Shown piece by piece: positions 40,901 to 52,260 of a stretch of DNA of 64,000 bases; position 1 is the first letter of the stretch, and each line of letters opens with the position of its first letter. The position numbers were made by a program, and so were the translations under genes. Source of the DNA: Anas platyrhynchos (lineage: Eukaryota; Chordata; Aves; Anseriformes; Anatidae); the NCBI RefSeq assembly GCF_047663525.1, contig NC_092607.1:7287001-7351000 (forward strand), given 5' to 3'. Under the pieces are notes generated by a model that had not been told where the DNA came from, ran no database searches, and worked only from the letters and a program-made list of their open reading frames with translations.

Positions 40901-43250
40901 CACCCCGTTCTCTCCATTTGCAGGAAGCTGATGTGAAGATTTAGTTTGTTTCACACTAAGTAAATAACCAGTTCCAGTGGGAGGCATGGGCAGCTGGCCG
41001 GTTGCCCAAGGTGCCTGCAGCAGGAGAGGCACACCGGGCTGCCTGCTGCTGTAACATCTTACGGGAATGTACAATTGGCACTAAAACCCACGTGTGCCAG
41101 CTCCCAGCTGAAGCCCTTGCACCCTGCTCAGATACCTGTGTTGTCCTGAATCCCCCCACTTTTACTTTTCCCTCTTCACCTTCCCCTTTCTTCTCCACCT
41201 TCCCCTTTTACTTATTTATTTATTTCTTCCTAGAGAATCACAAAATCATTCAGGTCGGGAAAGACCTCTATTGGAGCACTTAGAGGAAAACCTGGCAGAT
41301 TTCTTGAATTTGGCCAATGAAGACAAACACAGGACCTGCCTGGATCTCACAGCCACAAAGCCCAGCCCGAGCTCACACCGAGCTGGCACGCTGCTTGTGC
41401 ACCGCCTGCGCCCAGCGATGCAAGGATTACTTGCCCTAGGTGAGCTGATCAATAACCTTTTACATGGCATATTTATTTTTTGAGCTTTATCTATAAAATT
41501 AGAGCTGAGCAAATCAATTTGTGTAATAAGATCTCTAGTCACAGATCCTTTAGTATTTGGTTTATATCCTCTAGTGACCAGAGCTTTTAATACCTTTCAA
41601 TGCTTTGGGATGGTGGCAACGTTGCCTGCTTTTGTGCTTTTTCTGAGTTCTGAGATATTTGGGCTTGTGTTTATAGTCCTCACTTGTATTTTTATTATTC
41701 TGAAACTCACATCCAAGTAAGGCATTGGCAAACAGCTGCCGTCAGCTGCAAAAGAAATATCTGAAGCTCTGCTCTCCTCCTCTAGTGTTGCTTCACTTGC
41801 TGCAAACCCAATGCAAGCCAAAACAGCAGAAAGAACCCTGGGCTGTGGAAATGGCTTTTCATGGTGAATTTATTTCCACTTTGAAAAACTGGCAGCAGCT
41901 GTAGGAACTTCTGCAGCTGGAACCAAGGAAATGCACTTCAGGTGCTAAAGGGATGGACAGGAGGTGATGGGACACTAGGAGGCTTGGATGGTGGTAGGTA
42001 TTTATCAGGTCAAAAAAGAAGGGAAAGATGTCTATCATTATCTGAAAAGTCCTGACTAGCTCTGTGGTTGTAAAAAATCATAAAAAATGCCATATATATG
42101 TATATGTATTTGGCCGAGCCAAGGCTGTTCTCCTCTTGGTGAGCAAGCTGCAGTGCTCTGTGAGCATCAGGGCTGTTGTCAGACCACATCAGGACTCTGA
42201 GTTGCCTGTGCATGTGAGTCGGCTCTTCAAAACAGCAAGTTGAAACCAGATTTTGGCCTTTATGATTTCTGCAGAGAAACAGGCCAAATCTGAAAATGTG
42301 TTGTTCAAATGGGACACCATAACACCTGGTGGGTATCTGATAGCAGCTGGCATTGTCTGACCACATAAATGGGACGTCAGAGTTTTGCAATCGATGTTAG
42401 TTTTGATGTTTCAGATCTCTGTCAGAATACTGTCTGTGTGTGTATGGAGCAGAAGTGCTAAAATAAAATTTCAGAGTGAATAACAAGGATTTCTGGGACT
42501 TTTGTTTTGGTCCGTAGCCTAGCAGAACTCTCAAACACACGCAGTTTTAAGGAAGTGTGTAACATCTTAAGTGAATTTGTTTCAGCTGTGTTCACGCCTT
42601 TTTGTCAAGTACTCCCCATGAAAATTTGGACCATAAAATCCTTATGGTATGAAAGTTTTTTTTTCTATAAAGTTTAAAATTGTGTGCAGCAATACTCCGT
42701 ATCCCAAGCTAATATTTTACATGTGTGAATCAAAGTATTAAGTTCACAGGTTTTGACCAAAACTGATATTTATTATGTGATACAACCAATATGCTACTAC
42801 TTACCTGTTTATTCACAAAATTGCACCATATGTCATAGAATTATGATCTGTACAGTAGCATACATTAAATTAATTAAGTAATTTGTGTAAAAGATTAGCT
42901 AATCTAAACATATAATTCCTTCTTTTTTCTTTTGTGAGCAAAATAAGGCAGGAGGGACAGCTTGCTTAACTTGATATCCATATACATATATTCCTGGCAT
43001 TTTAGGAAATTCATCTTCACAGATTTCCTTTTCTTAGACTGGGATAACTCAAGTTTTTGGACATTAAAACAATTTCAGACAAAGCCTGAGAAAATGGGTC
43101 CTGTTTTCAGAGGTCATCAGCTATGATGGGGAAGGTCACCAAATCTTCTGTCAGTAGAGTTACCAGGTTGTAAGCAGATGTATATATCTGGGGCAAAATG
43201 ATTTAAAGAGGTAACATTTTTAGTAGTTAAAAGATGTCAGTTGAGTAAAT
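40901..43250. other. intergenic sequence, no gene supported
   Basis: A short CR1 scrap lies near 41233 and a perfect 14-bp palindrome AGATTAGCTAATCT at 42892-42905. Otherwise nothing recognised. Confidence 0.55.
41233..41268 (-). mobile_element. very short CR1 3'-end fragment, minus strand
   Basis: AGAGAATCACAAAATCATTC and AGGTCGGGAAAGACCT resemble the reversed CR1 3' terminus (AGAATCATAGAATGGTT..GGAAGGGACCT). It stops abruptly after about 36 bp, so the call is tentative. Confidence 0.5.
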
Positions 43251-43420
43251 AAACCTAGACTATCATGTATGAGTTCTCCTGCTTCCCAAAGTTCATTTGT
43301 GATAACAAGACTCTTGGCATTTGGATAATAAACCGTGATCTAAGGGCTATTGTAAGCAGGTTGAGGAACTCGGATGGTGACATTAATGATGCAAATAATA
43401 CAATAACATTTGAGAAGAAA
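43250..43420. promoter_or_regulatory. candidate conserved non-coding element with octamer
   Basis: It contains a perfect octamer ATGCAAAT at 43389-43396 directly after CATTAATG, within smooth AT-rich sequence. It is bounded on the right by an 11-G run at 43427-43437. Confidence 0.35.
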
Positions 43421-43426
43421 CTTCTT

Positions 43427-43437
43427 GGGGGGGGGGG
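43427..43437 (+). repeat. G11 homopolymer
   Basis: Eleven consecutive G, followed by AGAGGGAGGAG; prone to sequencing error. Confidence 0.9.
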
Positions 43438-43439
43438 AG

Positions 43440-45399
43440 AGGGAGGAGACAGGTAGGATGAAAGGGCAGCCAAATGCAAGAGAACAGGGACAACTTCATC
43501 ATCATGGCCCTTCATGCAGAGAGGGCATCCACCATCTATTCACCACACACAGCTTATATTTTTGTGTCAGTTCTGTGAAATAGCACTGTGAGGAGTGTGT
43601 TTGAGATAGCAGGACATAAGCAATGGTTACGATGCCTGTCTGAATCAGTTTGTCTGCTCACATCAGTTAAAGCGACCAAGTAACCTGGGCTTAGTGAGTC
43701 ACTCGTGTTGGATGAGCTGTGGTGACTGTGTGGATGCGTGCTCAGTTATCCCACTGCCATGGGTCTCACTGGATGATTGACTTTGCAGGGAGTTACCTGC
43801 AGGCATGTTTGGATTGTGTGAACTCATCCCAAATCCCATTTCAGTGGAAAAATATTTCTTGCAGATCTGTGCAGGGAAATGCTAGAACTCCCAGGAACCC
43901 ACTTGTAGACCTGTAGGATCCTGGACCTCTTTGTGTTCATGAGCCTCTGACACCCCCTGCTTTTCAGCTCTCCACCTGAACCTTTATGCCCTTAAGGAAA
44001 GCTTCAGCTGCATGAGTGTTTCCACATTTTTTTTTTCCCTTTATGCACACTCCTTGCATGCTGCTGCTGCTGTTTTTTCTGTTATTGCACGTTACTGTGC
44101 ATTGCCCGCCTGTGTGGATGTACCTAGCGAAGCAGAACAGGATGAGTTTAAATCCTTCATTCAGCATCTTCTCCTGGAGGAAGCCGGGCTCTGGAAGACT
44201 GAGGAATATCAAGACACAAACCATCTCCCACCCTAGTCCTAATCCGAATCCTATCCTTGCCCTAGATAGAAGCCACAGTGGAGGAGGTGGCTGCGGTATT
44301 GAGGGTGACCAAACCTCTCTGCTAAAACTGATGTTCCTGTATGTGCGTGTGCTGTCCCCAGGCTGAGACTGGTCCTTGTGCTGCTTTATCTTTGCCAGGG
44401 GCTGCCTGACATTTTTGGCAATGCACCCCCAGCTTGGTACTGATCTGATTATACCTGTCTCATCTTGGCCAGCATAGCAAAAGAATGCAGTTTTGAAGTA
44501 GTCCTGTTTTAAATTGGCTTTTTTTTTTTTTTTTTTTTTTTTTCTTTCCACCCTAAAAATTGTTGCAAGTCCTGTAAAGGAGCCTGGAACTGCGGGAGAA
44601 TGGCGAGAGTTGCAGGGGGCTGAGCAGGCAGGGATCCAGGGCTTGCAGGGTGAGTTGAGAAGCACTGCTGCCCCTGCCAGGGCTCCTCTGCAGCTTCCAG
44701 CATTAACTGGAGGTTTAAAGCCAGTTCTCCTGATTTTGCTGAGAACTGTGAAAATGACTTCAGGCTTTAACATTGATTGCTCTGGAGAGCAAGTTATATG
44801 CACTGGTAGCACAGGCCAACTTGTTTTTAGTGATGGGAAATAGTGAATTTACCTCTAAAATGCTCTGGATTTAACACATTTGTCTCACGAAACCATTTTT
44901 TACTTGAATACTTGATCTGCTTGAATGGCTTGACCAGGATACAGCCATCATTTAGCACTTGTTAAAAAATAAGATAAAATAAAAATCCTCAATACAAAAT
45001 CAAATTAAATAATGATATACATGGGAAAGAGCAAAACGGTGTTTGCCTAAATCTTTCCTTTGCTTGGAGACAGTCACAGAACAGTTCCTGTATTTCTGCC
45101 AGGTGGATAAGGAGTTTGCCTTGGTAGTATTGAAAACTTAGTGCTAGAAACAGGGTTTACTGAAGACAGAGTAGATGGATTTAGTAATTGCCATGTAGTG
45201 TTTGCAGAATAAATAGGAGGACATCAGCTTCACCAGTGCATGTTTTATGAGGGTAATATTCAAAATCTTGACTCTTTTATTCTGTGTATTGTAGCCAAAT
45301 TCATTAATTTTAAAATCTGTGTCCTTTCCTCCACAGATTTTAGACTAAGCATGAATTAGCAGTGTGGGTGGCAGATAATACACAAACTCTGCATAGTTC
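43440..45399. other. intergenic sequence, no gene supported
   Basis: This includes the T25 run at 44519-44543. A 282-codon minus-strand open frame (43964-44812) crosses that run as a lysine stretch and is rejected as a gene. Confidence 0.6.
44519..44543. repeat. T25 homopolymer
   Basis: Twenty-five T. There is no AATAAA or recognisable gene body on the side where a minus-strand retrocopy would lie. Confidence 0.9.
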
Positions 45400-45640
45400 C
45401 GGTAATATTGTTGGCCTTTCCCCTCCAGTTTATAAGTCAATTTTGGCAACAGCAACCTATGTCAAATGTGAGCTGCTCTCTGATCAGGTTACAGCCTACG
45501 CAGCAACACGAATTAAGTTTTTCTCTCGTAGGACTATGGGTGGAAAATATAATCAAAATTAGCAGATAAATGAATAAAATCTCAAGGACAATGACTGAAT
45601 AAACATGTCTGCTAAGCAATTTTCTAACAGGAAAATCTGG
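45400..45640. promoter_or_regulatory. candidate conserved non-coding element
   Basis: A smooth AT-rich block with AAAATTAGCAGATAAATGAA and GGACAATGACTGAATAAAC words and lone CpGs (CTACGCAGCAACACGAATT). No repeat. Confidence 0.3.
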
Positions 45641-47299
45641 CATCTCTCACGTGAGGAGAAATACGGGGGAGGAAAGGAACACTTAGCTGCTGAGCCTGAA
45701 CAAGCAGAGAAACAGAGACTCGTGAGTGATGTCAAACACCAGGTTCTTGGGGTAAGTAATTTAAAACTGCCCACCCGGCTGGTGTACATGGTCTCTTCTG
45801 AATGTTGTAGGACAGTTATCATATTTCCTTAGCTTATGGTCATGCATTTAGAGCTATCCCCAGAACATCAGCCTGCAAGTCAGCCCACATAGAGCTGGTC
45901 CAGTGGCTTGTGTTACGCAGCACCTCTTAGCAAGCTTTGTGGGGGCCCAAGAGGACTTACAGTATTATGGGCCAGGACCTAATGGCAGGATGCGCCCTAT
46001 ATTTTGGGGACTGAAAAGAGTAAGGGGACTCATAAAAATAAATATGTTTAATAGCATGGAATGAAACAACAAATTGAAATTGCACTGAAATACAATTCTG
46101 GGGTTTTATAATCTACAGGATCTTATTAACTTCAAAGACCTGGGCAAGTTGGGAAAAAAAAAAAAAAAAAAAAGCAAAAAAAAAAAAAAAAGCAAGCTTT
46201 TCTTTCCATCTCCAAAACACAGAGAATTTAGAACATTTTTATAGTACATTTTAGGACAATGACTTGGGCAATGTGTTTATCCACTACACTTACCTCATAA
46301 AACCCGGTTTATACAGTCCTGGAATCAATCCTGTTCTGGTCTGGGGTTTTCCAGGGCAGGGTCTGCCAGTGGAAGCACTTTATGATATGGGACTAATGTG
46401 TCAAAGGTACATAGACCAGAGTTATTGCATTCACCTCTGTTTGATAGGAAGCAGATACTTAGATAATACTTGTCATGGGCCAAGGAGAACCTTTCAGTGC
46501 AGCCCAAGGTATGAAGGCACTCATCTGTTCTCCAGGATCTGATTTTCTGAATTCATTTGCATTTGATAGGACAACTAGAGCAAGAGTGGCACCTAAAAAT
46601 ACCTCCAAAGAAGGAATTTGAAATTGGAGTTTCCTGTACAGTTGACTTGATCATGCCAAGGGTGGCCATTTTCCAGTGTTGAGTTTTTGTTGCTGTTTGA
46701 ATTTTATTGTGTATCTATTAAAAAAAATCCAAAACACTTCATTGGAAAATATCACAATGCATCTTTATAGCTGCAATATTTTCAGTAACATAACTTCATT
46801 TTTTTTTCAGTGAATAAAGCAACCTGTTTCTAGATTTCTTTCTAAATTTGAGCTTTAACTGGTTTTCAGCTCACCGTGCCCAGCTCCCAGCCAATTAGTA
46901 GGCAAAAGTTTGCAGGCTGAGGGGTGGAAAGAGCCAAGTATTGCATGCTTCAAGGTGAAGGAAAGCACGTCTCTTCCAGTGAGATCCTGTGCTTGCTGCT
47001 CGAGTCTTTCCTCTGGATGTTTGGTTTTTCTGAAGGCTGTTCTGTTTCCCATGAGCTTTTGGAGAAGCCTGAGAAGGAAAACATCTGGGCCATGGAAGAG
47101 CTGGGTTAGACTTGAAAAGGAAAAGAAAAATGTGTTGAAGAGAGTTAGCTGAACTCTTTTTATCTCACCCTAATAGGATGATTTGAGTTCTGGATTAATG
47201 TTTGAATGCCTACTCATTTTAGCCAAAGTTATTTGTTTATAGTTAGTATTCTGCAGCTTTTGCTCTAGCTCTGCAGAGTGTCAGCAATTACTGCTATTT
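45641..47299. other. intergenic sequence, no gene supported
   Basis: Two A runs (46154-46173 and 46176-46191). Nothing else is recognised. Confidence 0.6.
46154..46191. repeat. A20-GC-A16 low-complexity tract
   Basis: Two A homopolymers split by GC. No poly(A) signal or gene remnant stands upstream. Confidence 0.9.
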
Positions 47300-47660
47300 C
47301 TTTTTGCAGCAAGGCAGAAGTTTGCAGTGTGGCCACCGCTGCCCCTCCAGCCAAGTGGTTGTAACGTGCACATCGCTACCCGGCCACATTGGAGACAGAG
47401 GAGAAAAATAGGAATTCAAGCCCTGTCTAAAAAGTAAAAGGGACAAATTAGTTTCTTGTCGCTGCGCTGCAATAAATACATTGTCATTTTTATACCCCAG
47501 TGAATCATATTCTCCATTTCCCCCGTAACTATTATACAGTCTGCTGGCAGTACATCATTTTTTGGTAATTTTATTTTCACCAATTGTTTTATGAAATTTT
47601 TGAGTTTTATGGACACTAAAACAAATCTAGCCTGCAAGTATTATAGCCCTTTAAATCACC
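47300..47660. promoter_or_regulatory. candidate conserved non-coding element / enhancer
   Basis: It holds an NKX2-like CAAGTGG at 47352-47358, CpGs in GTAACGTGCACATCGCTACC, GCTGCAATAAATACATTGTC, and SOX-like ATTGTT at 47583-47588 followed by TTATG. It is repeat-free. Function is inferred from texture only. Confidence 0.35.
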
Positions 47661-50560
47661 GGCAGGAAATCTCAAGGTTCCTCCAGACTGTGAGAGAAGG
47701 AAGCTTTAGGAAAGAAAGATTGCTCCTAGCTTATAAACTGAGCAAAAACCCAGAGATAAGTTTGTAAAAGGGGCATACATCATCACTGGCAAAAGCCAGG
47801 ACGTAAAACAACATCTCTCTGCTCAGCTCCCTTAAAAATAAAAATGGATTTTTATTTAGCAGAAACACTAAAGTAGTTGGGGAAAGGAACACACAAGCTT
47901 TTCCATGCTTTCTTAACCATAACAATCCTTATTTCCTACAGAGCCACCGTGTCAGGCACCACCTCAGCTAAATTGCAGTTAATTGTAGTCCCAAAACCCT
48001 GATTCTAATCTGAGTGCATGTAGGACTTGTCTGAAGTTGGTCCTCAAGATGCTGAGGAAGTGTTGGCACTTGGTATTTTGGAAAGGTCTCAGATATGTTC
48101 TCTCTTGCCCATAAGCTTTGCTAATATTTTTCATCACTAATCCCGCTGTACATATTTTTGAGAAGTTGCACAACTTTTCAGACAGCGAATAGGAGACCCC
48201 TATCTGCAGAGCCACCCTGTTTGCAGTCATCCTGGTGTTGGTCTTTGCTGAGGGGCAAAGGATTATGATTTCCAAAGCTTACATCAAAAATCAGTCATGG
48301 TTTGATTTATTTTGTTTGTAAGTAACATTTTTGTTCTAGATGTACTGCTTGATGTGCTTTGCTATCTCTGAATATAAAAAAGTAAAAGTAGGTGGGATGG
48401 TCTTGCCTAGATGGAAACATTAAAGAAGAACTCTCTTAACAGTAAACCTCATGGGTTCAGATGGACAAGGTCCATCCAGTTCTGACATGGCCTTTGCAGT
48501 TAGAAATGAGCTATCCTTTTTCACTTTTTCTTTTTTAATAGCATCTTAGTGTATTTAAGTTTCTCAACAGAGTTAGGTTAAATATTTGTTTTGTGAATTG
48601 AATGAAACATTACTTTTAGAGCAAATTAAATCATTTTTTTTTCTAAGCAATTAAAAAAATAGCAGAAATAAGAAATTTGAAAATAATATAATAATGAAAA
48701 AATAATATAAAAATGGCTGCTTTTTCTCAGACCTGTGGTCCACTGTGGCCAGAACAGCGTAAGTGCATATGCATATAATATTTCTTTTGGTATATCCTTC
48801 CAGCAATCTATTATGTAGGAACTTATGAGCCAAAGGGAACACATTTGTTAATGGCCCTTGATGGATTTTTCCTCTGTGAATTTATTGAGTTGAACATATG
48901 TATGCTCATGACTTCCACAGTATAACGTAGGAATGACTTCCACTGTTTAACATGTTGTGTGATGGAAAAATGTCTCTGTTTTCATACTTTTTCGCTTGCT
49001 GCTTAGCTGCCTCTTGACCTGATGCCTGACCTGCCCTTGGATGCCCAGGATATGAAAGATTTCTGCCCGAGTCTGCCCTGGTCTCCTTTCTTCCACTCTG
49101 AGGTAGGCTTCTGTTTGTTGGACAGATAACTTCCTGAGGGAATGGAGGTGCTGATCCCAAAGGGGGGCTTGCTTTACATGCTGCAGATTTGGGAGGCTGT
49201 AACAGCAACCATTGTTTGTTGGCTAAAAATCAACCCTGGGCTGAGGCTTGCTATCCTCTTAAAAATCCTAAAGAACTGAAACCAGTAAGGATACTTGCCT
49301 GAGTAGATGGTTATGTGGTTGCAAAATGAAAATTTCTGAAAAGTACGTACAGTCTAGAATCTCTAGGTGCTAACATTCACAGACTACAACCTTCAGCCTA
49401 TGCGTGTTGAATAAATCAGTAAGTAAGCATGGGCTAGTTTTCAAGCTGTGTTTTCATATTACCTGAAAAGAAGGACTCATGGGTTTGGAAGCAGACTGAT
49501 TGTGAATGCCTGCCTGACGGCTGGTGTTTGCAGTCCTGGATTCAGGAACCTCTGTGCATTTTGTGTGTTTGGAGCAGGGCAGCAGTGCTGCCTTCTCTCT
49601 GACCTGCCACTGATGTTTGGGTGCTTCAGGAAAATGTCTTTAATAACCTGAGGATCTGGCTGTAACATTCTGGTTACCGTATGGTGATTTTTCTCCTGCC
49701 TCCATCCTGAGAGCATCTTCCATCTTGAAGACTTATAACAGGTTTTTAGTCTACTAGTGGTCAAATGGGTAATAGAGGTGAAACACTGCTTAATTTAAAT
49801 GGCTAGGCAGAAACACAGGAAAGAGCACAGCGTGCAGTGAGTCAATGTGTTTAGTATGTTTGTCCCCTTCAGGAAGGCTTGTTTAAAAACAGGACATGGA
49901 TGTGTGAGAGTTGTGAAATTTGGGATGTAGCTCTACTGGGCCAAAAGGTAGAAATGGAGTTAACCTGATCTGTTCAAAGCAACTTTGTGCCACTGAGGCT
50001 GTAGCCGTGTTGGTGGTATCAAATTCTACACTGAGAAAATACTCTTTGGGGTTTGGTTTGCAGTTGTGCTGCTGTCTGGCTCTCAGGTCTTTGGAGGAGG
50101 AGTGTGCATTGGTCAGGCTGGCTGCAAGGAAGAGTTTTGCAGGATGTGAAAGATGGGGGGTACAGCTCTATTGACAGGGCATTGGAGAGAAAAGGGGGCA
50201 GCAGGAAAAATAATCCACAGAGGCGTTGTTGTAGCTGGTGCAGCCAGAGGCACCGCGACCCAGCTGAGCTGCTGGGGCAGGTGCTGCCGCTGCTGCCAGA
50301 CGCCACCGGCATCTGGGGGAGGTGACACGGGGTCGAGCTCCGTGATGCTCTCTTTGCTTCAGCAGCGGCCAGCTGAGCCAGACAACAAATTCACATCACA
50401 GTTGCTCTCTGTTTTATCAGCTCTCTGCCACCTCCTCTTTCAAACTAAAACCCATTGCACCACCCCTCAGCTCACTCCTTGCTGCTCTGTTTTCTCCCTG
50501 CTCTTTGCACAAAGTGTACTTCTTTTGCTTTTATTTTTACTGTCTATAGATAAATCTGCT
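47661..50560. other. intergenic sequence, no gene supported
   Basis: An AT-rich stretch at 48630-48720; otherwise ordinary. No repeat recognised. Confidence 0.6.
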
Positions 50561-50566
50561 TCTTCT

Positions 50567-50595
50567 CCCCCCCCCCCCCCCCCCCTTTTTTTTTT
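50567..50595. repeat. C19-T10 homopolymer pair
   Basis: A C run directly followed by a T run, a polypyrimidine tract that can form triplex or i-motif structures; assembly length is uncertain. Confidence 0.9.
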
Positions 50596-50599
50596 CTTT

Positions 50600-51699
50600 C
50601 TTCCATGCTGTTTAATCTCAACTCAGAGCCCCAGAGCTGGTGCAGCGTTACAACAGTTTTGTCATGTTGGCTGTCAGGGCGCTGACAGCCCCGTGACAGC
50701 TGGCAGATGTACAGATGATGGATGTTTTCTCCCTTGTGCAAGGACGATGGGATAAAAGTGCAAACAAACCGGGTAATAGATGGGAAAAGCAGAGCAATGT
50801 TGATAAGGCCTGGTCCTCACTCTGTGATGTATGGGAAAGCAAGCTGTGGGCAATTTGTTTCAGAGAAATGAGGGGTTCTTTGTAGAGAGGGGCACAAGGA
50901 GAAGAAGGAAGAAAGGAGCAAAAATAAAGAAATAATAATGGGGGGGGAGTGGAAGGGGGAACTTCCCAAAGCTTGTCTTTATTGTGGCAACACTAGCCTG
51001 TTGTTATGGCAATAAGCAAATCTCATTTCAAGGACGGACTTGGGGGTCCTTGGCTCACGTCTGTGCCTTGCATCCAGCGAGGGCCCCCAGGAGGAGATGT
51101 CTGGGGCTGGGAACACTGCGTTTCTGTTTGCTCCTTTCTGCTGCTCCACTCAGCTCTGCGCTGGCTCGCCCCTAGCACCTCCTATTATTCATGGTGTCTA
51201 GGTGTCTTCTGAAAGCTAACAAATGACCACACTGAGTACGGGCAGCAGATAAACTTTTCAAGCTGCTCACTTAAGCTGGGTAGTGGAGAAGTTCATAGGC
51301 ACGTCTGGATCCACACAACAGGGCCGCTCGTCCCCACAAGCTGGCAGTACCACGCTCTGGACCAGCTCTGGGAGCTCCAGCTGCAGCCTGAGCTTCTCTG
51401 CTCCAGCTCCCCACTCCTGCCCCCAGCTGCCAGCAGTCAGTAGGAGGACACTGCACTGGTGCAAGTGGCCTGGGGCAGAGGGTGACATTGACCTTGAAGG
51501 CAGTTTGCTCCCAGGTGTGGTCCTGCAGCTGAAGGAGGTGGCAGGATGCAGGCATGAGGTGCAGGTCAGCGTACTCCAGCTGGTGTGCAGTGCAGGGAGG
51601 AGGATGCTCACATTATGGCCCCTCTTTATAAGAGACTTAACCCTGGCATGCCCTTTAAAATGCAGGGAACATCTTGCAGGGCTCCCGTATGGATCCTGA
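50600..51699. other. intergenic sequence, no gene supported
   Basis: About 50980-51030 holds GTTGTTATGGCAAT at 51000-51013, an RFX X-box-like word (11 of 14 positions). A GC-rich part at 51270-51560 has open frames on both strands, taken as chance. Confidence 0.5.
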
Positions 51700-52260
51700 A
51701 TATTAATCCCTTGGTGCGGTTATTGCTCCACGTGCCCTCGCACACCCACTTACCAGCATGTAAATTTTCAGGATGCCATCGTCTCCCTCACTTCCCTTCC
51801 GCCTTTGGTTCTGTCACTGTCAGGGACTTATTTAGGCCTGTAATAGTGATAATTTATTACAGCACACTTCCTACTGTGAGTAAATAAGTCTGTCTCCCTT
51901 AAATTCCCTGGGCAATTAGAAGAATGAAAGACTGTGCCACGTATTAGCATTTATTTTCTCCCAGCATTTATACAAGGCCATTTTCTTGCTGACAAATTGA
52001 GGGGCAAATTGTTCTCGAGAAAGTCTGTCAGATGGAAAGGTGTTATGATTAAACTGTTGGAGTAAATTTGGGTGACAATAAATCCTTTTATTGCATTAAC
52101 TGGATTTATTTGCTTGCAACTGCCGTTAAGGATTTGAAGAAATAATAATAAACAGGTTGATTTTGCACCTGCTTAAGGGTAATTAAAATGCACTCTAAAA
52201 ATAGAGAGTCTGCTTATAAAAAATCCATTCAGCGATCCAGGGGCTGCTGATCAGGACGTG
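51700..52260. promoter_or_regulatory. candidate conserved non-coding element / enhancer
   Basis: One of the clearest enhancer-like blocks. It has TAATAGTGATAATTTATTAC from 51841, CAATTAG at 51913-51919, TTATTGCATTAACTGG at about 52088, E-box CACCTG at 52166-52171 and TAATTA at 52180-52185. It is AT-rich without simple repeats. Confidence 0.42.

Noticed and set aside
42010..42390. Repeated MWSDN word in a minus-strand frame
   Set aside because: Comes from two similar TGTC(T/A)GACCACAT words 180 bp apart; no longer repeat unit and no protein family.
44519..44543. Possible processed retrocopy tail (T25), also 59993-60018 and 46154-46191
   Set aside because: No AATAAA beside the tract, no gene body and no target-site duplication could be seen.
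43964..44812. Longest open frame in the window (282 codons, minus strand)
   Set aside because: It crosses a T25 homopolymer read as a lysine run, contains no recognisable domain, and its length would change with homopolymer length. Chance frame.
50153..50755. 200-codon + frame
   Set aside because: Runs through a C19/T10 tract read as Pro and Phe runs; length depends on homopolymer length.
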